Source: JAICYJ01 sp963766445
Lineage (GTDB): Bacteria > Actinomycetota > Thermoleophilia > Gaiellales > JAICJC01
DNA length: 64,000 nt
Assembly (NCBI GenBank): GCA_963766445.1
Contig: CAVXZW010000014.1
Coordinates: 1 to 64,000 of the forward strand
Direction: 5' to 3'
Program-made: the position numbers and the translations under genes
In this document: positions 1 through 9,300 of the stretch, piece by piece
How the letters are laid out: each line of letters starts with the position of its first letter
Numbering within the stretch: position 1 is the first letter of the stretch
The notes under the pieces: model-generated
The model's database searches: none
Seen by the model: only the letters and a program-made list of their open reading frames with translations
Told to the model about the DNA's origin: nothing

Positions 1-809
1 CTCGCCTCCTCGAGCGCCCGCCGGGTGAGCACGCGGGCCAGATGCCTGCGGTAGTCCGCGGAGCCGGCGGAGTCGGCGGGCGGGTCGAGGCCCTCGGCGG
101 CGAGCTCCGCCGCCTCCGCCGCGTTCCCGCCCGAGAACGCCCGCTCGGCGGCCTCGGCGCGCACCGGGGTCGGGCCGACGCCCGTGAGCGCGATCCGGGC
201 GGAGCTCCCGTCCACCACGGCCGCGACGCCGACGATCGCCCAGTCCTGAGCCCGGCGGTTGAACTTGACGTACGCCCCCTTCGGCGCCTTGGGCACGCGC
301 ACGCCGGTCAGGATCTCGTCCGGGCGCAGCGACGTCGTCAGAAAACCGAGGAACAGGTCGCTGGCGGCGATGGTGCGCATCCCGTCCGGGCCCTCGGCCG
401 ACACCTCGCCGTCGAGGGCGAGCAGCACGGTTGGCAGGTCGCCGTGGGGATCGGCCTGTGCCAGCGAACCGCCGATCGTGCCGCGGTTGCGCACCTGCAT
501 GTCGCCGATGCTCGCGGCCGCCTGCGCCAGGACGGGGCAGGCGGAGCGCACGAGGTCCGACTCCGCCACGTCGACGTGGCGGGTGAGCGCGCCGATCACG
601 ATGTGCGAGCCCATGTCGGAGATGCCGCGCAGGCTGGAGATGCCGCCGATGTCGATCAGCGTCTCCGGCGCCGCCAGCCGCAGCTTCATCATCGGCAAGA
701 GCGAGTGCCCGCCGGCGATGACGCGGGCGCCGTCGCCGTGCGTGCGCAGGAGGCCGGCCGCGTCGGCCACGGACTCGGGCCGCTCGTATGCGAATGCGCG
801 CGGGATCAT
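1..809 (-). CDS. Molybdenum hydroxylase FAD-binding (medium) subunit, partial
   Basis: This is the FAD subunit of a CO-dehydrogenase/xanthine-dehydrogenase-type enzyme, which passes electrons from the iron-sulfur subunit to the final acceptor. The protein opens MIPRAFAYERPESV, has the FAD loop AGGHSLLPMMKLRL near residue 33 and the second FAD motif RNRGTIGGSLAQADP near residue 107. The ATG at 809 overlaps the TGA of the large-subunit gene (ATGA), so the two are translationally coupled in a small-large-medium operon. The reading frame is open to the left edge, so the C-terminus lies outside the window. The substrate cannot be told from this subunit. Confidence 0.93.
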   Translation of the reverse strand, partial: MIPRAFAYERPESVADAAGLLRTHGDGARVIAGGHSLLPMMKLRLAAPETLIDIGGISSLRGISDMGSHIVIGALTRHVDVAESDLVRSACPVLAQAAASIGDMQVRNRGTIGGSLAQADPHGDLPTVLLALDGEVSAEGPDGMRTIAASDLFLGFLTTSLRPDEILTGVRVPKAPKGAYVKFNRRAQDWAIVGVAAVVDGSSARIALTGVGPTPVRAEAAERAFSGGNAAEAAELAAEGLDPPADSAGSADYRRHLARVLTRRALEEA

Positions 810-3154
810 GCCGCGCCTCCCTTCTGGATCGCGTTCCAGACCGTCTCCGGCTGGAGCGGCATGTCGAGGTCGCGGACGCCGAGCGCGTCGCACACGGCGC
901 TCACGACCGCCGGCGAGGCCGCGATCGTGCCCGCCTCGCCGATCCCCTTCACCCCCAGCGGGTTCGTCGGCGAGGGCGTGACGGTGCGGTGCGTCTCGAT
1001 GTGGGGGACGTCGGCGGCCGACGGGATCAGGTAGTCGACCAGCGTTCCGGTCACGAGCTGGCCGCCCGAGTCGTACTCGGCGATCTCGTAGAGGGCCTGG
1101 CCGATCCCGTGCACGACGCCGCCGTGCACCTGTCCAGCGACGATCATCGGGTTGATCACGTTGCCGCAGTCGTCCACGGCGATGTAGCCCGTGATCTCGA
1201 CCTTCCCGGTCTCGCGATCGACCTCGACCTCGCATCCGTGCGCGCCGAACGGGAACACGCAATTGGGCGGGTCGAAGAAGACCGTCTCGTCCAGGCCGGG
1301 CGTCACGCCCTCGGGCATCCCGAACGCCTGCCAGGCGCGGAAGGCCACCTCCTGGATGGTCGTGCGCTTGTCCGGGCTGCCCTTGACCGCGAACGCGCCG
1401 CCCTCGAAGTCCAGGTCGTCGGGCGACGCCTCGAGCATCTGGGCGGCCACCAGCCGGGCCTTGTCGCGGACCTTGCTCGCGGCGAGGTGGACCGCCGTGC
1501 CGCCGACCGCCACGCTGCGGCTGCCGTACGTGCCGAGCCCGTAGGGGGCGAACGCCGTGTCGCCGTGGATCACCTCGACGTCGTCGAACGGCACGCCGAG
1601 CTCGGTCTCGACGATCTGCGACCACGAGGTCGCGTGCCCCTGTCCGTGCGGCGACGTGCCGGTTATGACCGTGACCTTGCCGGTCGGGTGCATCCGCACG
1701 GTGGAGCTCTCCCACCCGCCCGGCGTCAGCCCGAGCACGTTGCGGGCGACGTCCGACGGGACGAACCCGCACACCTCGACCCACGTGGAGAGGCCGCGGC
1801 CGAGCAGCTTGCCGCGCGCAGCCGCCTCCGTCCGCCGCCGCTCGAACGTCTCCTTGTCGTCGGAGAGCTCGAGCAGCCTGTCGAGCGTCTTGGCGTAGTC
1901 GCCGGAGTCGTACATGAGGCCGATCGCGGTCGTGAACGGGAACTCGGCCGGGAAGTTGCGCCTGCGCACCTCGGTGCGGCTCATGCCGAGCTCGCGAGCG
2001 AGGATGTCCATCATCCGCTCGATCGCGTGCGTGGCCTCGGGACGGCCGGCGCCGCGAAGGGCGTCGGTCGGCACCGTGTTCGTGTAGACGTTCGTCACCT
2101 TGACGTCGACCTCGGGGATTGCGTACGCACCGGGAGACATCAGGAACGTCAGCTGCGAGATCAGCGGCGTCAGCATCTGCAGGTACGAGCCGTAGTCCTG
2201 GACGTAGTGGGCGCGCATGCCGAGCACCTTCCCGTCCTTCGTCGCCGCGAGCTGCATGTGCGCGACCTGGGCGCGGCCGTGGCAGGTGGCGAGCATCGCC
2301 TCGGAGCGCTCCTCGATCCACTTCACGGGCGCGCCCACCTTGCGCGAGGCGGCCGCGGCGATGAACTCCTCGGCGTAGGCGTTCAGCTTCGAGCCAAAGC
2401 CGCCGCCGACGTCCGGCGCGATCGCCCGCACCTTGGCCTCGCTCACCCCGCAGACGATCGCGAGGAACGTGCGCAGGAAGTGCGGCACCTGCGTCGAGCT
2501 GTGGACGACCAGCTCGTCGTTCGCGGTGTTCCAGTCGGCGACCACGCCGCGGGTCTCGATCGGGACGTGGATCAGGCGCTGGTTCCGGATCGTGTGCTCG
2601 ACCACCACCTCGGCCTTCGAGAACGCGTCGTCGATGCCGTCGGTCTTGTGCGTGAGCACGAGGGCCACGTTGGAGTCGAGCTCCTCGTGCACCTTCGGTG
2701 CGCCGTCGGCCCGGGCTGCCTCGACGTCGAGCGCCGCAGGCAGCTCCGCGTAGCTCACCTCGACGGCGTCGGCCGCGTCGCGGGCAGCGTAGCGGTCGCC
2801 GGCGATCACGACGGCGATCGGCTCGCCCACGTGGCGGACGCGGCCCTTGGCCAGCGGCGGCCGCAGCGGGTGCACCATGTCGCCGGTGGGGTTCGAGGCG
2901 CACGGGACGCCGGCGGCGAACTCCAGGTCGTCTCCGGTCAGCACCGCCGTGACGCCCGGCATGGCCGCAGCGGCGGCCGTATCGATCCCGGTGATGTCGG
3001 CATGCGGGAACTGGCTGCGCACGATCGCCATATGCAGCATCCCGGGCAGCTTGAGATCATCGACGAAGCGGCCGCGGCCGGTCAGGAACTTGCGATCCTC
3101 CTTGCGCAGCGCCGCGACGCCGATCCCCTTCGCGTGTTCGGCCGTCGTCGCCAT
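806..3154 (-). CDS. Molybdenum hydroxylase large (molybdopterin-binding) subunit
   Basis: This 782-residue catalytic subunit belongs to the xanthine dehydrogenase/CO dehydrogenase (CoxL-like) family and carries the molybdopterin cytosine dinucleotide cofactor. The start MATTAEHAKGIG at 3154 is chosen because it overlaps the small-subunit stop (TGATG). An N-terminal hammerhead domain (FLTGRGRFVDD) is followed by PDVGGGFGSK and, near residue 366, the active-site loop ALRGAGRPEA. That loop resembles the form II AYRGAGR type and lacks the Cys of true form I CO dehydrogenase (AYXCSFR). The catalytic Glu is in VKGIGEAGT near the C-terminus. I infer a hydroxylase of unknown aromatic, heterocyclic or aldehyde substrate rather than a genuine CO oxidiser. 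Confidence 0.93.
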   Translation of the reverse strand: MATTAEHAKGIGVAALRKEDRKFLTGRGRFVDDLKLPGMLHMAIVRSQFPHADITGIDTAAAAAMPGVTAVLTGDDLEFAAGVPCASNPTGDMVHPLRPPLAKGRVRHVGEPIAVVIAGDRYAARDAADAVEVSYAELPAALDVEAARADGAPKVHEELDSNVALVLTHKTDGIDDAFSKAEVVVEHTIRNQRLIHVPIETRGVVADWNTANDELVVHSSTQVPHFLRTFLAIVCGVSEAKVRAIAPDVGGGFGSKLNAYAEEFIAAAASRKVGAPVKWIEERSEAMLATCHGRAQVAHMQLAATKDGKVLGMRAHYVQDYGSYLQMLTPLISQLTFLMSPGAYAIPEVDVKVTNVYTNTVPTDALRGAGRPEATHAIERMMDILARELGMSRTEVRRRNFPAEFPFTTAIGLMYDSGDYAKTLDRLLELSDDKETFERRRTEAAARGKLLGRGLSTWVEVCGFVPSDVARNVLGLTPGGWESSTVRMHPTGKVTVITGTSPHGQGHATSWSQIVETELGVPFDDVEVIHGDTAFAPYGLGTYGSRSVAVGGTAVHLAASKVRDKARLVAAQMLEASPDDLDFEGGAFAVKGSPDKRTTIQEVAFRAWQAFGMPEGVTPGLDETVFFDPPNCVFPFGAHGCEVEVDRETGKVEITGYIAVDDCGNVINPMIVAGQVHGGVVHGIGQALYEIAEYDSGGQLVTGTLVDYLIPSAADVPHIETHRTVTPSPTNPLGVKGIGEAGTIAASPAVVSAVCDALGVRDLDMPLQPETVWNAIQKGGAA

Positions 3155-3621
3155 CAGACCGTCACCCCCGATGCGGCCCGGACGGCCACGACGATGTTCT
3201 CGTAGCCGGTGCAGCGGCACAGGTTGCCCTCGAGCCCGTGGCGGATCTCCTCGTCGGTCGGCGCCGGGGTTGCCTCGAGCAGCTTGATCGCGGTCATCAC
3301 CATGCCGGGCGTGCAGTAGCCGCACTGGAGGGCGTGGTGCTCGTGGAAGGCCCGCTGCATCGGGTGCAGGTCGCCGTTCTCGGAGATGCCCTCGATGGTC
3401 GTCACTTCGCGGCCGTCCGCCTGGACGGCCAGAAGGGTGCACGACTTCACGGCCTCGCCGTCGAGCCAGACCGTGCACGCCCCGCAGTTGGACGTGTCGC
3501 AGCCGACATGGGTGCCCGTCAGGTTCAAGTGCTCACGCAGCAGGTGGACGAGCAGCGTCCGCGGCTCGACCTCGGCCGTCCGTGGCTCCCCGTTGACGGT
3601 GATGGTGACGGCGCTCTTCAT
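3154..3621 (-). CDS. Molybdenum hydroxylase 2Fe-2S (small) subunit
   Basis: This 155-residue electron-transfer subunit is the first gene of the operon. The N-terminal plant-type 2Fe-2S cluster is in HVGCDTSNCGACTVWLDG, with a further Cys in VKSC. The second, alpha-helical cluster is in CGYCTPGMVMTA and LCRCTGYENI. Length and cysteine spacing match the CoxS/XdhC-like family. The ATG at 3621 is preceded by GAGGAGGGCTC (Shine-Dalgarno). The gene is divergent from the acetyltransferase at 3778, so the 156-bp gap should hold both promoters. Confidence 0.95.
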   Translation of the reverse strand: MKSAVTITVNGEPRTAEVEPRTLLVHLLREHLNLTGTHVGCDTSNCGACTVWLDGEAVKSCTLLAVQADGREVTTIEGISENGDLHPMQRAFHEHHALQCGYCTPGMVMTAIKLLEATPAPTDEEIRHGLEGNLCRCTGYENIVVAVRAASGVTV

Positions 3622-3777
3622 CGAGCCCTCCTCAGACGTCGGGGTTGCGCAGTTGCATAGGCAGGTCTATCGCAGTACGACGCGGATCACAAGTACCCCG
3701 GTGCCCCGCCCGGCCCAGCGCCGCAGACGACAGGGCCCGGCGCTCGCTATCAGTGAGCGTGGCGTAGCATCGGTGCT

Positions 3778-5166
3778 GTGCATGACCTCGCCTCACCCAC
3801 GTTTCGCGAGCAGCTGGCGGACGGCCTCGTTCGCCGCTGGTCGACCGAGGCGGACGTTGAGCCGATCTCGGCGCTGCTCGGTGCGACCCTGCGGCGCGCG
3901 CAGGACGAGATGCCGAATCCGCGTACCGTCGCCGGCACCCACCTGCTCATGCAATCCGACTTCCCCTACATGAGCGCCGACGACGCGGCGATCGTCGAGG
4001 ACCCTGGGAGAGATGGGAGGGCTATTGTGGCCTGCGTCTTCTTCTGGCGCCACGCGTGGAGCTTTGCCGGCATCCCGTTTGGGGTCACCCGGGCGGAGAT
4101 GGTGGCGACCGAACCGTCCTACCGCCGCCGTGGATTGGTACGGGCACTGTTCGAGATGGTGCACGCCCGCGGCGCGGCCGAGGGCCACCTGCTCTCTGCG
4201 ATCACCGGAATCCCTTACTTCTATCGCCAGTTCGGGTATGAGTACGTGCTTGACCTCGAGGGCAGCCGCACCGCGTTCTTCCCGCTGATTCCGAATGCGG
4301 ACGCTGGGCAGGCGGAGGCCTGCAGCCTGCGCCCGGCAACTCTCGCCGACGTCGACCGGCTGAAGGCGATGTACGACGCCTCCCGCGGAGCGAGCCTGGT
4401 CTGGCACGAGGCGCCGCCGGAGCACTGGCGCTCTGAGATCGGCATGTGGGACGACCCGCGCGTGCGGGAGGCCGACGTGCGATCGCACGGTGTTGACAGT
4501 CGCTATTGGATGATCGAGACGCCGGGCGGCCAGGTCGCCGGGTCCATCCGCATCGCCAGCCGCCGGCGTGGGCGCGCGCTGCATGTGGACGAGCTGGTGT
4601 TCGCGCCGGGGGCCGACGTCGTCTCGATCGCACCGGCGCTGATGCGGGCGCTACGCGAGGTCGGCATGCGAACCCCGCCCGTCCGCGACGACGCCGGCGA
4701 CTGCGGCGAGATCGAGCTCGCCCTCGGCGCCAGCCATCCGCTCTACGACCTGCTCGGCGACGACGTCGCCCCCAAGCGGGTCCCTCCATACGCGTGGCTG
4801 ATCCGCGTCCCCGACCTGCCTGCCTTCCTGCGTCACGCGCGGCCGGCCCTCGAGGCGCGCCTGGAGCAATCGGTCCTCGCTCACTCCAGCGTCAGCCTCG
4901 GCATTGACCTCTACCGCGACGGCGTTCGGCTCGTCATCGAACAAGGCCGGCTGGTCGCCATCGAGTCCTGGCGGGCTCCGGTGCCCGAGGACGAGTCGAC
5001 TGCAATGGGCTGCCCACCATTGACGTTCTTGCAACTATTACTCGGCTACCGCAGCCTCGACGAACTGACCGCGATGTTCCCCGACGTTTGGGTGCGACCC
5101 GAGCGGCGGCTGCTGGTCGACACGCTCTTTCCGAAGATCCCCTCGCGGGTGGAGCAGTTAGCCTGA
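3778..5166 (+). CDS. Eis-like GNAT family N-acetyltransferase
   Basis: This 462-residue protein has the Eis layout: an N-terminal GNAT fold, a second GNAT-like region and a C-terminal SCP2-like region. The acetyl-CoA-binding stretch is visible as VATEPSYRRRGLVRALFE (about residues 111-128), followed by the family-typical ITGIPYFYRQFGYEY. Eis homologues acetylate amines, including aminoglycosides and lysines, but the acceptor here cannot be read from sequence. A GTG start at 3778 is used, since no ATG lies in frame just upstream. It is a single gene, divergent from the molybdenum hydroxylase operon. A hairpin at 5223-5242 may end its transcript. Confidence 0.85.
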   Translation: MHDLASPTFREQLADGLVRRWSTEADVEPISALLGATLRRAQDEMPNPRTVAGTHLLMQSDFPYMSADDAAIVEDPGRDGRAIVACVFFWRHAWSFAGIPFGVTRAEMVATEPSYRRRGLVRALFEMVHARGAAEGHLLSAITGIPYFYRQFGYEYVLDLEGSRTAFFPLIPNADAGQAEACSLRPATLADVDRLKAMYDASRGASLVWHEAPPEHWRSEIGMWDDPRVREADVRSHGVDSRYWMIETPGGQVAGSIRIASRRRGRALHVDELVFAPGADVVSIAPALMRALREVGMRTPPVRDDAGDCGEIELALGASHPLYDLLGDDVAPKRVPPYAWLIRVPDLPAFLRHARPALEARLEQSVLAHSSVSLGIDLYRDGVRLVIEQGRLVAIESWRAPVPEDESTAMGCPPLTFLQLLLGYRSLDELTAMFPDVWVRPERRLLVDTLFPKIPSRVEQLA

Positions 5167-5222
5167 CGGCGTGAAGTCTTAGCACTGGGCTCAGAGGTCG
5201 ATGGTAGGGAGATGGCCGCCAG

Positions 5223-5242
5223 TGAACGGTGGCGTCCGTTCA
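5223..5242 (+). terminator. Hairpin downstream of the Eis-like gene
   Basis: TGAACGG and CCGTTCA form a 7-bp perfect stem with a 6-nt loop, 57 bp after the acetyltransferase stop. No T-run follows, so this is a weak terminator candidate. Confidence 0.35.
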
Positions 5243-5293
5243 TGGTGTCCGGTCCGTGTCCGTGCCGGGCAGGAAATGGCGTGGTTGGGACGA

Positions 5294-5350
5294 TGATCCT
5301 TCCTCAACGTGGAAGGAGCCTGGGCGGGCCCTGCGACCGCTTCGCTCAGC
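5294..5350. repeat. Dispersed hairpin-containing repeat, copy 1
   Basis: This stretch contains CCTTCC-(7 nt)-GGAAGG followed by a G/C-rich tail. It is about 80% identical by eye to 36046-36102, sharing the CGTGGAAGGAG core and the GCGACCG...CTCAGC end. A hairpin at 13592-13614 is a weaker relative. The rest of the 5167-5551 gap holds no convincing gene. Confidence 0.5.
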
Positions 5351-5551
5351 GGAGGAAGGGGGTCACCCAGTCGATCCGACCAGCTGACGTCCAGGCACTT
5401 CCGTGATATAGAAGCTGCGAGAAAGGCGGCCCCTGGGCATGGTCAGCGTGTAGCCGGCCGTGGCACGGCCCATCATGCGCGTGCTGGTAAGACCACCGTG
5501 CGTCTCCGCCCCAATGCAGCTCCCCAGGTGTCACATACCTCCACGTACAAA

Positions 5552-5585
5552 CGCCCGGTGAGGGCTCGTAAACCCCCACCGGGCG
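5552..5585 (-). terminator. Terminator hairpin of the small exported protein gene (5599-6051)
   Basis: CGCCCGGTG and CACCGGGCG form a 9-bp perfect stem, 14 bp downstream of the TAA at 5599. This is a strong GC hairpin without an obvious U-tract, as is common in actinobacteria. Confidence 0.6.
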
Positions 5586-5598
5586 CGGGGCCGGCGGC

Positions 5599-6051
5599 TT
5601 ACAGCTGCACCGTCTGCCGAGGGCGGACGATGGTCGCGGCGACGGCCGCCAGGATCAGCAGCAGGGACGCCACGAAGGCGCCGACTGCCGCGTCAGTCCA
5701 GTCGAAGCCGTTGTCAGCGGACTGGGCGGAGACGGGCTGGGCGATGACCAGTGGTGCCGTCTGGTTGGTCGGAGAATCCACGGCAGCCGCCATCGGCTGG
5801 GGGGCGGCGAAGCTCAGCTGGTGGCCGAGCACGAAGCCCGACTTGTGGAGAACCACCAGGCCGCCGTCGTAACCGAAGCCGGAACGATTGAGTGATGGGC
5901 CGCCCGGATGGCCCGTCGCGGCAAATCCGGGATTCTTCCCGCCGATATCGGTGGACGCCCGGGTGGGCATGGCCTGGGCGGCCGATGCCGAGATCGCCAG
6001 CAGGCCGGCGGCGACGAGGACGGTGCGGAAGAGTCGAGAGGTGGTGCGCAT
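5599..6051 (-). CDS. Small exported membrane-anchored protein, paralogue A
   Basis: This 150-residue protein of unknown function has an N-terminal signal peptide (MRTTSRLFRTVLVAAGLL...AQA). A low-complexity middle follows, then GFDWTDAAVGA leading into a C-terminal membrane helix and a short basic tail ending RPRQTVQL. It is paralogous to the protein at 12767-13168, which shares the signal peptide style, the GF(D/N)WT motif, the helix and the RPxQxVxQL-like end. The start at 6051 is supported by AAGGAGAG nine bases upstream. An in-frame ATG at 6093 in a block conserved with the paralogue is an alternative start. Predicted topology is outside-facing with one C-terminal anchor. It lies downstream of the giant signalling gene on the same strand, with its own leader. 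Confidence 0.75.
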   Translation of the reverse strand: MRTTSRLFRTVLVAAGLLAISASAAQAMPTRASTDIGGKNPGFAATGHPGGPSLNRSGFGYDGGLVVLHKSGFVLGHQLSFAAPQPMAAAVDSPTNQTAPLVIAQPVSAQSADNGFDWTDAAVGAFVASLLLILAAVAATIVRPRQTVQL

Positions 6052-6180
6052 GGGAGTGCTCTCCTTCTTGGTAGATGTGAGGCACGAAGTCATGGGCACA
6101 ACCTAGGCCGCCTCCAGCGGCCCGACGACATCCCGGGATACGCGCGCAATGTATTGCTCGATACTCAAGCCCGTGCTCGG
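6052..6180 (-). promoter_or_regulatory. Conserved leader with ATCCCGGGAT palindrome, upstream of paralogue A
   Basis: On the minus strand this leader aligns without gaps to the region upstream of paralogue B (13169-13295). The shared parts are a perfect 10-bp palindrome (ATCCCGGGAT at 6130-6139, ATCCGCGGAT in B), then GTCG, a GC-rich stretch, TTGTGCCCATGAC and the ribosome binding site. The palindrome sits 79 bp from the start codon in both genes. CTTGAGTATC upstream matches CTTGTGTATC in B and may be part of the promoter. Nothing else is seen in the gap from 6181 to 6394. Confidence 0.65.
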
Positions 6181-6394
6181 AGATCGGCGGTCGAGGATCC
6201 GCAGCCGCGCGCCTCAGCGGATCTCTGAGCGCCAGACGTCGTTCGCGGGACGTACGTAGCGGACGTAGCGGTCGTGGCCGGCTTGGAATCCCCGGGCTGG
6301 CCAGAACCGTGACGGCTGGGTCTATAAGTATCGCGGGGGTTACATCATCCGAGCCAGGCGATCGTTGCGGGAACAGACGCGGCCACGCACCGAC

Positions 6395-9300
6395 CTAGAC
6401 GACCACCGTCGACCATGGATGGGACGCCAGCGTCCCGCGCGCGACGATCAGTCCTCGTTGCCCACATGTCGGGGTGACCGTCGTTCGGACATTGCGAAAC
6501 GAGAGTGACTTGCCGGTCTGCGACCAGTTCGCCGAGATCACCGTGCCGAAGCACCCCGGGTCGTCGCGGTCGGTGAGAAGCAGCCGGCGCCCGGCATCGA
6601 CGCGGTAGGTGCCAGATCGCTCCCAGGTTTCACCCGACGACTTGACCTGGAGCAGCCGCCAGCTGCCCATCTCGAGGCTCAGCGTGTAGACGCCGATCTG
6701 ATCTTCGACTCCGTCGAAGCCGGGTGGGAAGTCGTTGCGATCGAGCGTGACCCGGTAGGCGCCCTCCGGGGCGGGATCATCGGTGGCGCTTTGCGTCCAC
6801 AGCTCATGTTGGTGGTTGAGCGGGCGATCGCCCGACGCCGGGCAGCGATCCTTGTGCAGGTACTGACGGCATTCGGCTGCCGTGAAGTCACGCGTGACTC
6901 GCGCCTCGGCCAGACCGATCAACTGGTCGGAGTCGAGCGAGTACACACGCACCGTGCCATCGTCGCCACCGCTGGCCACGCGGGTGCCATCGGGGCTGAA
7001 GGCCACTCTGTTGATGGTGGCGGAGTGTCCGGCCAGGGTCAGAATCGTCCGGTTGCTTTCCACGTCCCAGATCCGCACGATCTCGTCCTGGCCGCCAGTG
7101 GCAAGCAGCGTGCCATCTGGGCTGAACTGCACCGACTGGACGTTGGCCGCACCTGGCAGCCGCGCCGCAAGGGTGCCGTCCTCAGTTCGCCAGAGACTGA
7201 CGCCGGTCGATCCGGAGGCGGCGACAACGCTGCCGTCGGGGCTGAAGGCGACACCATTGCCGCCGCCGTTGACGACGTCGCGTGACAGGATCTCGCGGCC
7301 GCCGGCCCGCCTCCAGACATGCAGCCGGCCGGCCTCGGTGACGCCGGCCACGAGGGTGTCGTCGGGACTGAAGACCACGCGCCGAACGGCGTCGTAGTTG
7401 CTCCCGGGCTGACCCAGCGTCCCGATTCGGCGGCCTGACTGGGCATCCCAGAGGGCGACGGTGCCGGACTGTGGAGTGGTGTTCGCCAGCGCTCCGGCGA
7501 CCAGCGATCCGTCGCTGCTGTATGCGACGTTGGACATCCAGATGGAGTCGGAGGCCGGCATTGTCAGGTCACGCACGTGCCGTCCGGTGCCGGCGTCCCA
7601 GATCGCCGGAGTGCCACCGGTGACGTACTGCCGTGCATCCGGGGAGAACGCAACCCCATCGCCGCCTGACCCCGCGGCAAGCGATTCCTCCCCACTCGCG
7701 GCATCCCAGATCCGGACGGATCCGTCGTACTGATCGCTCAGCAACCGGCGACCGTCGCCGCTGAACTCGACCGCCTCGACGCCTCCACCGCCGTCGAGCG
7801 TGAGCAGTTCGCGGCTGCCGCTCGGCGAGATGTCCCAGAGGCGGCCGGTTTGGTCCGCGCCGCTGGTCTGCAGCCACCTGCCTGAAGGGCTGAAATGGAC
7901 GCCGTAGGCATCGCCGGCGTGACCGTGCAGCACCATCAGCTGCCGACCCTCGTTGGCGTCCCAGATCCGCACCGTGCCGTCGCTGCCGGCAGTTCCGATC
8001 CGCTGCCCGTCGGCGCTGTAGGAGACGTACCAAACGTTGCCGGTGTGCCCGAGCAGCGACAGCAGATGACGGCCCGTGTCGGCGTCCCAGACGTCGGCGC
8101 GGCCGGCCGCGCCGGTCGTTGCAATGCGGCTGCCGTCGGGGCTGAATGCCAGTCCGTAGCTCGCGCCATCGACAGCTACGCGCGTCACCTCGCGGCCGCT
8201 GCGCACGTCCCAGATCGGCAGTTCGTCCCCGCCGAAGTTCACGGTCGCGGCCACCCGTGTGCCGTCGCGGCTGAAGGCCGTATAGAGGTAGCCGATACCC
8301 TCATCGGCATGAGTGATCCGCTGGACCTCACGGCCGGCGCGGGTGTCGACCAGGGAGACGATGCCGTCATCTCCGACGAGCGACACCGTTCGCAGATCGG
8401 GGCTCCAGGCGGCTCCGCCGAGCGAGACGTGCCGGTCGAGCTCGATCGACGGCAGCGCCTGCCAGGCGTGGGTATCCCAGAACAGCAGCGTGCCCTCCTC
8501 CGTTGCCACCATCAGGCGCCGGCTGTCGGGGCTGAACTGGGCATCGACCAGCGACGGGGCGTGCAGCGTCGCCAGCGGCTGCAGCGTGCCGGCATCGAGC
8601 ATGATCAGCTCGGCCCCGCCGGCGACCTGTCGAATGTTGCCGAGGACGCGACTATCGGGGCTGGCCCAGATCGAGCCGCCGAACCGGCGCAGCGTGCGGT
8701 CTGCGCCGACGGCGCTGTGCAGTGCGGAGATCGCTTCCGGGATCGCCTCGCCGTCCTGGTGCGTCTCCCGGGCTGCGGCCAGGGCCAGCAGCACGCTGCG
8801 CTCCGGGTCGACCTCGAGGTTGGCCTGCGAGGCCGTGGCCAGCTCACGGGCGGTGGCGAGCCGGCCGCGCTCTTCGGCCCGGCCGCGCTGGCCGAGCGCC
8901 ACCGCCGACAGGGCTACGGCAATCAGGGCGGCGATCGCCATCGCCGCCACCAGCGCCCGCAGACGGCGGATCGATCGCCGTTCCAGCGCGCGTTCCTTGG
9001 CCTGGCGCTGCTGTTCCTCTGCCGTCTCCGCCTCGCGCGCGGCGACGCTCTCGTTCAGGTAGTCGCGCTCGTCGCTGGTGAGCGCGAGGCCGCTGGCTTC
9101 GGCCCACGCCTCGAACTGTCCGAGCCGGCTTCCGCGCAGCAGAAAGCTGGGGTCGCGGCCGGCGCGCTCCCACTCGCCGGCTTCGGCCTCCAGTCGCCGG
9201 CGCATGATCACATCCTCGCGGGCACCGTCGATCCAGCCACGAAGCCGCCCCCACTCCCGCAGCAGCGCCTCGTGCGCGACTTCGACGGTCGGCCCTCGCG

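Noticed and set aside
42..3205. Long open frames of 330 and 805 residues on the plus strand
   Set aside because: They lie opposite the clearly conserved molybdenum hydroxylase genes and have Arg/His/Val-rich shadow composition with no motif.
806..3621. True form I CO dehydrogenase (coxSLM)
   Set aside because: The large subunit has ALRGAGR instead of the AYXCSFR loop needed for CO oxidation.
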